Under the pieces are notes generated by a model. That model made no database searches and was not told the origin of the DNA. It saw nothing but the letters and a program-made list of their open reading frames with translations. The position numbers and the translations under genes were made by a program. 8,061 nucleotides of DNA from Planctomycetaceae bacterium (GTDB lineage: Bacteria > Planctomycetota > Planctomycetia > Pirellulales > JAEUIK01): contig JAEUIK010000239.1 in the NCBI GenBank assembly GCA_016793185.1, positions 1 through 8,061 of the forward strand. The letters are read 5' to 3'. Shown here piece by piece: positions 5,268 through 8,061 of this stretch (within the stretch, counting starts at the first letter, position 1; every line of letters begins with the position of its first letter).

Positions 5268-6683
5268 TTACTTGTCGGGGGCCATCAGATCGAGGACGGA
5301 AGCTGTCATGGCAATCACGCCGGTCGAGATCGTCCCCTCGGGATCGGGATAGAACAGGGCCGAATGCAAGCTCGGCGGCTCGATCTTCATTTCGCGATAG
5401 CGGGCCAAGCGCCGGCCGTCGACCGCGCCCAGTCGGAACATAAAGATCGGCACACCCGCGCGGCCATACTCGCTGAAATCCTCGCCGCCCATCGAGGGTT
5501 CGGAGTCGACCACCTGCTCGTTGCCGAGCGCCTTCTTCAGGACCGGAGTCAGCCGACCGGTCAGCGCCGGATCGTTGTACATCGCCGGCGTCCCTTCCGA
5601 GACGACGATAGTCGGTTCGGGGGCCCGAGCGCCCGCGGCGACGGCCAAAGCCTTGCGGCGAATCGCCGCCAGCAAATGGCTGCGCACTTCGTCGGTGAAG
5701 CTGCGGACCGTGACCTGCAGTTCGCACTTGTCGCCAATCACGTTGTGCTTGGTCCCGCCGCGAATCGCCCCGACCGTGATGACGGCCGGATCGGTCGGCG
5801 AGATCTCGCGGCTGACGATCGTTTGCAGTTCGAGAATCAACTGTGCGGCCTGGACAATCGGATCGACGGTCGTGTGGGGATACGCCCCGTGTCCGCCGCG
5901 CCCCTTGACGGTGATATCGACGCTATCGACGTTGGCCAGCGTATAGCCCGCCCGGCAACCGACCGAGCCGGTCGCCAGGGTCGCATCGACGTGCAAGGCG
6001 AGGGCGAAATCGGGCTTGGCCAGCTTCTTGAAGAGGCCGTCGTCGAGCATGGCCTTCGCCCCGGCCCCCCGCTCCTCGGCCGGCTGGAAAAGGATTTGCA
6101 AGCGGCCGCTCCATTGATCCTTGTGCGCGATCAGGTAGCGCGCCGTGCCGACCAGGCACGTCATGTGAATGTCGTGGCCGCAGGCGTGCATGACTCCCAC
6201 CTCGGCCCCGGAGCCGTCCTTGACCTTGACCTTCGATGCGTAGGGGACGGGCGTGGCCTCGACGACCGGCAGCGCATCCATATCGGCCCGAACCATCACG
6301 GTCTTGCCCGGTCCGTTCTCGACCGTGCCCACCACACCATGTCCGCCGAGGCCGCGGGTCACCTGTGCCCCGAGGGCCGTCAACTCGGCCGCCAGGAGCT
6401 CGCTGGTGCGAACCTCCTGCAGCGAGAGCTCGGGAGCCTGATGCAGCTTGACATACAACTCCGTAAGCTGCGGCAAATTGTCGTCTACCCATTTTGCCGT
6501 CTCGGCCCCCGCGCTTGGCTGCGCGGCACGGAGGACGAAGCTTGCGCCCACGAAGAGCGCGGCGGCAAGGCAACGCAGATTTCGCAATGCGTCGCAATTG
6601 GCAAAGCCTGCAAGCCATGATTGCCTCCGGGTGCGGAGCGCGCGAACGCTGCGGCAGCCGGCGTCGGCCAGGATCTTCAGCAT
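5268..6683 (-). CDS. Exported M20D-family metallo-amidohydrolase (hippurate / N-acyl-amino-acid hydrolase type)
   Basis: 471 residues. M20D enzymes remove an amide-linked acyl or similar group from amino acids or related compounds with a two-metal centre. Visible motifs: VRADMDALPV (132-141); MHACGHDIHM (165-174) with metal ligands C168 and H170; QPAEERGAGA with the catalytic/metal Glu pair (203-204); H231 in ALHVDAT; GRGGHGAYPH (261-270) in the dimerisation domain; GGTKHNVI (309-316); MGGEDFSEY (398-406); and ligand H440 in SLHSALF. The full domain and normal length are present, with no broken motif. The N-terminus carries an unusually long Arg-rich n-region (1-37), then a hydrophobic core (LAAALFVGASFVL) and an Ala-rich site, so export by Sec or a membrane anchor is likely. 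The ATG at 6683 is chosen because GAGGAG precedes it by 5 bases. Substrate cannot be told from sequence. Confidence 0.93.
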   Translation of the reverse strand: MLKILADAGCRSVRALRTRRQSWLAGFANCDALRNLRCLAAALFVGASFVLRAAQPSAGAETAKWVDDNLPQLTELYVKLHQAPELSLQEVRTSELLAAELTALGAQVTRGLGGHGVVGTVENGPGKTVMVRADMDALPVVEATPVPYASKVKVKDGSGAEVGVMHACGHDIHMTCLVGTARYLIAHKDQWSGRLQILFQPAEERGAGAKAMLDDGLFKKLAKPDFALALHVDATLATGSVGCRAGYTLANVDSVDITVKGRGGHGAYPHTTVDPIVQAAQLILELQTIVSREISPTDPAVITVGAIRGGTKHNVIGDKCELQVTVRSFTDEVRSHLLAAIRRKALAVAAGARAPEPTIVVSEGTPAMYNDPALTGRLTPVLKKALGNEQVVDSEPSMGGEDFSEYGRAGVPIFMFRLGAVDGRRLARYREMKIEPPSLHSALFYPDPEGTISTGVIAMTASVLDLMAPDK

Positions 6684-6688
6684 GACGA

Positions 6689-6694
6689 CTCCTC
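6689..6694 (-). promoter_or_regulatory. Strong ribosome binding site fixing the amidohydrolase start
   Basis: Minus strand GAGGAG, 5 bases before the ATG at 6683. It rules out the in-frame start at 6800, which would add 39 residues in front of the signal sequence. A strong hairpin (6698-6723) begins 3 bases upstream of it. Confidence 0.8.
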
Positions 6695-6697
6695 GAG

Positions 6698-6723
6698 CGC
6701 CGCGCGCGAACTGCCGCGCGGCG
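6698..6723 (-). repeat. 9-bp inverted repeat in the amidohydrolase 5' leader
   Basis: CGCCGCGCG and CGCGCGGCG pair perfectly around an 8-base loop. All nine pairs are G-C, so the hairpin should be very stable. It lies just upstream of the GAGGAG ribosome binding site without including it. There is no T-run on either side. Confidence 0.6.
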
Positions 6724-6803
6724 AATAACGGTAGTTCCGAATGGCGATGCACAACCACGACTTCAGTCCGGCACGACCAACGCGAATTGTGCGCGAACAA
6801 CGC

Positions 6804-6833
6804 TTGCCAAGAGCTGCCGAGTTTCCGTATACT
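6804..6833 (+). promoter_or_regulatory. Sigma-70-like promoter for a short plus-strand transcript
   Basis: -35 TTGCCA (6804-6809), 18-base spacer, -10 TATACT (6828-6833). Five of six -10 bases match the consensus. A 6-bp inverted repeat, CCGAGT (6817-6822) and ACTCGG (6831-6836), overlaps the -10 and could be an operator. No plus-strand gene follows; an intrinsic terminator comes 28 bases later. Confidence 0.5.
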
Positions 6834-6839
6834 CGGGCC

Positions 6840-6908
6840 ATCATCGAACCCTCTCTCATCCGAGCAGACCCGGCACCATCATCCGCGCCGCGTCTGCTCT
6901 TATTTTTT
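6840..6908 (+). ncRNA. Candidate small RNA of about 70 nt, not a known family
   Basis: The segment runs from the expected start point of the promoter at 6804-6833 to the end of a T6 run after a stable hairpin. The 5' part is single-stranded-looking and CU-rich (CCCTCTCTC, 6849-6857); the 3' part is the terminator hairpin. The octamer CCATCATC occurs just at the 5' end (6838-6845) and again in the hairpin loop (6876-6883). There is no protein-coding potential. Existence as a transcript is inferred only from the promoter-terminator arrangement. Confidence 0.4.
6862..6908 (+). terminator. Rho-independent terminator, plus strand
   Basis: GAGCAGAC (6862-6869) pairs with GTCTGCTC (6892-6899). After one mismatch the stem continues as CGGC (6871-6874) with GCCG (6887-6890). 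It is followed by TTATTTTTT (6900-6908). On the minus strand no T-run follows, so it does not serve rdgB. Nothing codes upstream on the plus strand, which is why it is taken with the promoter at 6804-6833. Confidence 0.65.
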
Positions 6909-6943
6909 GCGCACTTTTCCTCGGCTGGGGCGTCCGTATTGTA

Positions 6944-6991
6944 GACGCTGCTCGCGCGCTGGGGTACCAAGGGACAGAGGTACCCGGCGTC
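6944..6991. repeat. REP-like palindrome with GGTACC arms and GGGACAG core
   Basis: GGGTACC (6962-6968) pairs with GGTACCC (6979-6985) around the loop AAGGGACAGA. Outer arms GACGC (6944-6948) and GCGTC (6987-6991) add a second, interrupted stem. The GGGACAG core resembles dispersed REP palindromes linked to Y1-type (RAYT) transposases, as I recall them. Only one copy is in the window and no transposase is present. It lies 3' of rdgB without a T-run, so it is not a classical terminator. Confidence 0.4.
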
Positions 6992-7034
6992 AGGGCGTTC
7001 TTGACGAGCGGGGCGCTGCGGTCCGCCCACGCCG

Positions 7035-7649
7035 CTACTCCCGCCGGGCGAGCGCCGCTAGTTGCGGCACGAGTTGGCGAATCGCGCGGGCTCGATGGCT
7101 GATGACCGACTTGAAGACCGGTCCCAACTCGCCGAAGGTCTGGTGGTATTCGACGATCTCGAACAACGGGTCGTAGCCGAAGCCCCCCGAGCCAGCCGCC
7201 GTGGGGCGAATCCGTCCGTAGCAGCGGCCCACGGCTTCGGCCAACACCTCGCCGACCGGGTCCGCGACAACGGCATGGCACACATAGTGGGCGCCGCGCC
7301 GCTCGAGGGGGAGATCCCCGAGCTTTTTCAGCAGCAGGGCATTGTTCGCTTCGTCGTGGGCATCGGGGCCGGCGAAGCGGGCGGAGTAAATGCCCGGCGC
7401 TCCCCCGAGCGCGTCGACCACCAGGCCGCTGTCTTCTCCCAAGACCCACTGATTCAAATGGCGGGCCTGCTCGGCCGCCTTCTTGCGGGCGTTGGCCGCA
7501 AAGCTGTCGCCATCTTCGACGACCGAGATCGCGCTGGGGATCTCCGCCAGCGTGACCAGCTCGATTCCGAGCGGAGCGAGCAGCTCGATGAGCTCGAGCC
7601 CTTTCTTCCGATTGCCCGTTCCCAACACGAGCCGGCGCAAGGGAGGCAT
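7035..7649 (-). CDS. rdgB: XTP/dITP diphosphatase (non-canonical purine NTP pyrophosphatase, HAM1/RdgB family)
   Basis: 204 residues. It hydrolyses (d)ITP and XTP to the monophosphate and pyrophosphate, keeping deaminated purines out of DNA and RNA in the cytoplasm. Family landmarks are all present: LVLGTGNRKK (8-16), DSFAANARKKA (48-58), GEDSGLVVDALGGAPGIYSARFAG (71-94, with catalytic D73 in the DSG motif), GTGGFGYDP-type motif SGGFGYDPLF (154-163) and ISHRARA (183-189) near the C-terminus. Length is normal. The start may be ATG at 7649 (8 bases after GGGAGG) or the adjacent GTG at 7652 (5 bases after it), a difference of one residue. The stop codon of the upstream gene lies 18 to 21 bases before the start, so the two are probably co-transcribed. 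Confidence 0.96.
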   Translation of the reverse strand: MPPLRRLVLGTGNRKKGLELIELLAPLGIELVTLAEIPSAISVVEDGDSFAANARKKAAEQARHLNQWVLGEDSGLVVDALGGAPGIYSARFAGPDAHDEANNALLLKKLGDLPLERRGAHYVCHAVVADPVGEVLAEAVGRCYGRIRPTAAGSGGFGYDPLFEIVEYHQTFGELGPVFKSVISHRARAIRQLVPQLAALARRE

Positions 7650-7657
7650 CACGCAAG

Positions 7658-7663
7658 CCTCCC
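7658..7663 (-). promoter_or_regulatory. Ribosome binding site of rdgB
   Basis: Minus strand GGGAGG in the short gap after the TAG of the upstream gene. It is compatible with both adjacent start codons (GTG 7652, ATG 7649). Confidence 0.7.
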
Positions 7664-7670
7664 GCCAGCG

Positions 7671-8061
7671 CTAGCGCAGGCTGACCGGCTGCGCGAAGTG
7701 CGCGCTGAGGCTCTGGCGGGGAACTTCGATTGGCAGGGGCTGCAGGTCATAGGGAATGCCGTTATGGGACTTCGGCTTGCCGAGCGTGGGGGCCGACTGC
7801 CCGGGCTGGGTGATCTTCTCGGCGCCGTAAGTTTCCATGATCATAACGACCGCGGGATTCATCTGGTAACCCCCGTCGGCCGTTGGATTGCCGACCGACT
7901 CGAAGCTGCCGACCGTCACGATGCTCATGTTCCGGTCGTGAAATTCGAAGGCCTCGACCCCCTTCTTGCGCAGCGCCTCGGTCAAGTTGTGCGCGGCCTC
8001 CCCCGCCTCGGCCAGCCGGCTGGGCATGTCGCTCCCCTTCTCGATCGAATTGATCTTCTTG
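7671..8061 (-). CDS. C-terminal part of an unrecognised protein, possibly a planctomycete-specific family; N-terminus outside window
   Basis: At least 129 residues are open to the right edge and end in TAG at 7671. No named domain is recognised. The visible part begins KKINSIEKGSD, then has a helix-like stretch (EAAHNLTEALRKKG) followed by beta-like VEAFEFHDRNMSIVTVGSFESVG. A segment NPAVVMIMETYGAE and a Pro-rich end with LPIEVPRQSL follow. The helix-strand pattern before HDR and IVTVGSF is like proteins I associate with planctomycete genomes and is loosely reminiscent of a SPOR-type fold, but this is inference. An internal ATG at 8027 preceded by GGGGAG could be a start, giving 118 residues, but the coding-like frame upstream of it argues for a longer protein. 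It probably heads a unit with rdgB. Confidence 0.75.
   Translation of the reverse strand, partial: KKINSIEKGSDMPSRLAEAGEAAHNLTEALRKKGVEAFEFHDRNMSIVTVGSFESVGNPTADGGYQMNPAVVMIMETYGAEKITQPGQSAPTLGKPKSHNGIPYDLQPLPIEVPRQSLSAHFAQPVSLR

Larger units (their letters stand above)
6684..7034. other. Structured intergenic region between the amidohydrolase and rdgB
   Basis: About 350 bases without a convincing protein gene. It contains the amidohydrolase leader hairpin and ribosome binding site, a plus-strand promoter and terminator bracketing a short non-coding segment, and a REP-like palindrome near the rdgB end. Open frames crossing it on both strands give Arg-rich or Ser-rich peptides with no recognisable domain and also run across neighbouring genes out of frame. 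Confidence 0.6.

Noticed and set aside
5364..6620. A 418-codon open frame on the plus strand opposite the M20D amidohydrolase
   Set aside because: Antisense shadow of a well-supported gene, with His/Asp/Arg-rich composition and no domain.
6677..7030. A 117-codon minus-strand open frame spanning the amidohydrolase leader
   Set aside because: Its sequence is just the translation of the palindromes and leader and shows no protein-like pattern.
6448..7176. A 242-codon plus-strand open frame across the intergenic region
   Set aside because: It overlaps the ends of the amidohydrolase and rdgB in antisense, is Ser/Arg/Thr-rich, and runs through the promoter, terminator and palindrome described there.

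Overview
The window looks like chromosomal DNA of a GC-rich planctomycete, probably of the Pirellulales. The main pointers are the LEPLEARQLLS motif at the N-terminus of a large exported protein, its Calx-beta and dockerin-type modules with the planctomycete-style repeat DFNRDGVVNGADY, and uncharacterised proteins flanked by standard housekeeping genes. Taxonomy is inferred from these signatures, not from a marker gene.

Layout from left to right. The 3' half of glmS (amino-sugar synthesis) enters from the left edge on the plus strand. It converges, with 21 bases between stop codons, on a large minus-strand gene for a modular extracellular endoglucanase: CBM2, Calx-beta, GH5_1, Calx-beta, dockerin. 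Next comes about 450 bases without a gene. Then, all on the minus strand, lie an ArsR-type regulator, a 365-base leader and intergenic region with a good promoter and two perfect palindromes, a small two-helix membrane protein, an exported M20D amidohydrolase 3 bases upstream of it, a 350-base intergenic region, rdgB (XTP/dITP diphosphatase), and the C-terminal part of an unrecognised protein that runs off the right edge.

The genes fall into at least three minus-strand transcription units: [unknown protein - rdgB], [M20D amidohydrolase - small membrane protein] and [arsR-like], with the cellulase probably a fourth. There is no single pathway. The cellulase and the exported amidohydrolase suit a heterotroph feeding on polymers and amide-linked compounds outside the cytoplasm. 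glmS and rdgB are housekeeping genes.

The parts most worth a second look are: (a) the cellulase, where the catalytic domain appears to be inserted inside a Calx-beta domain; (b) the 6684-7034 intergenic region, which holds a plus-strand promoter, a short predicted transcript and an intrinsic terminator with no open reading frame (a small-RNA candidate), plus a REP-like palindrome and a strong hairpin beside a ribosome binding site; (c) paired palindromes upstream of the arsR-like promoter. I saw no CRISPR array, tRNA, rRNA, insertion sequence or obvious defence system.
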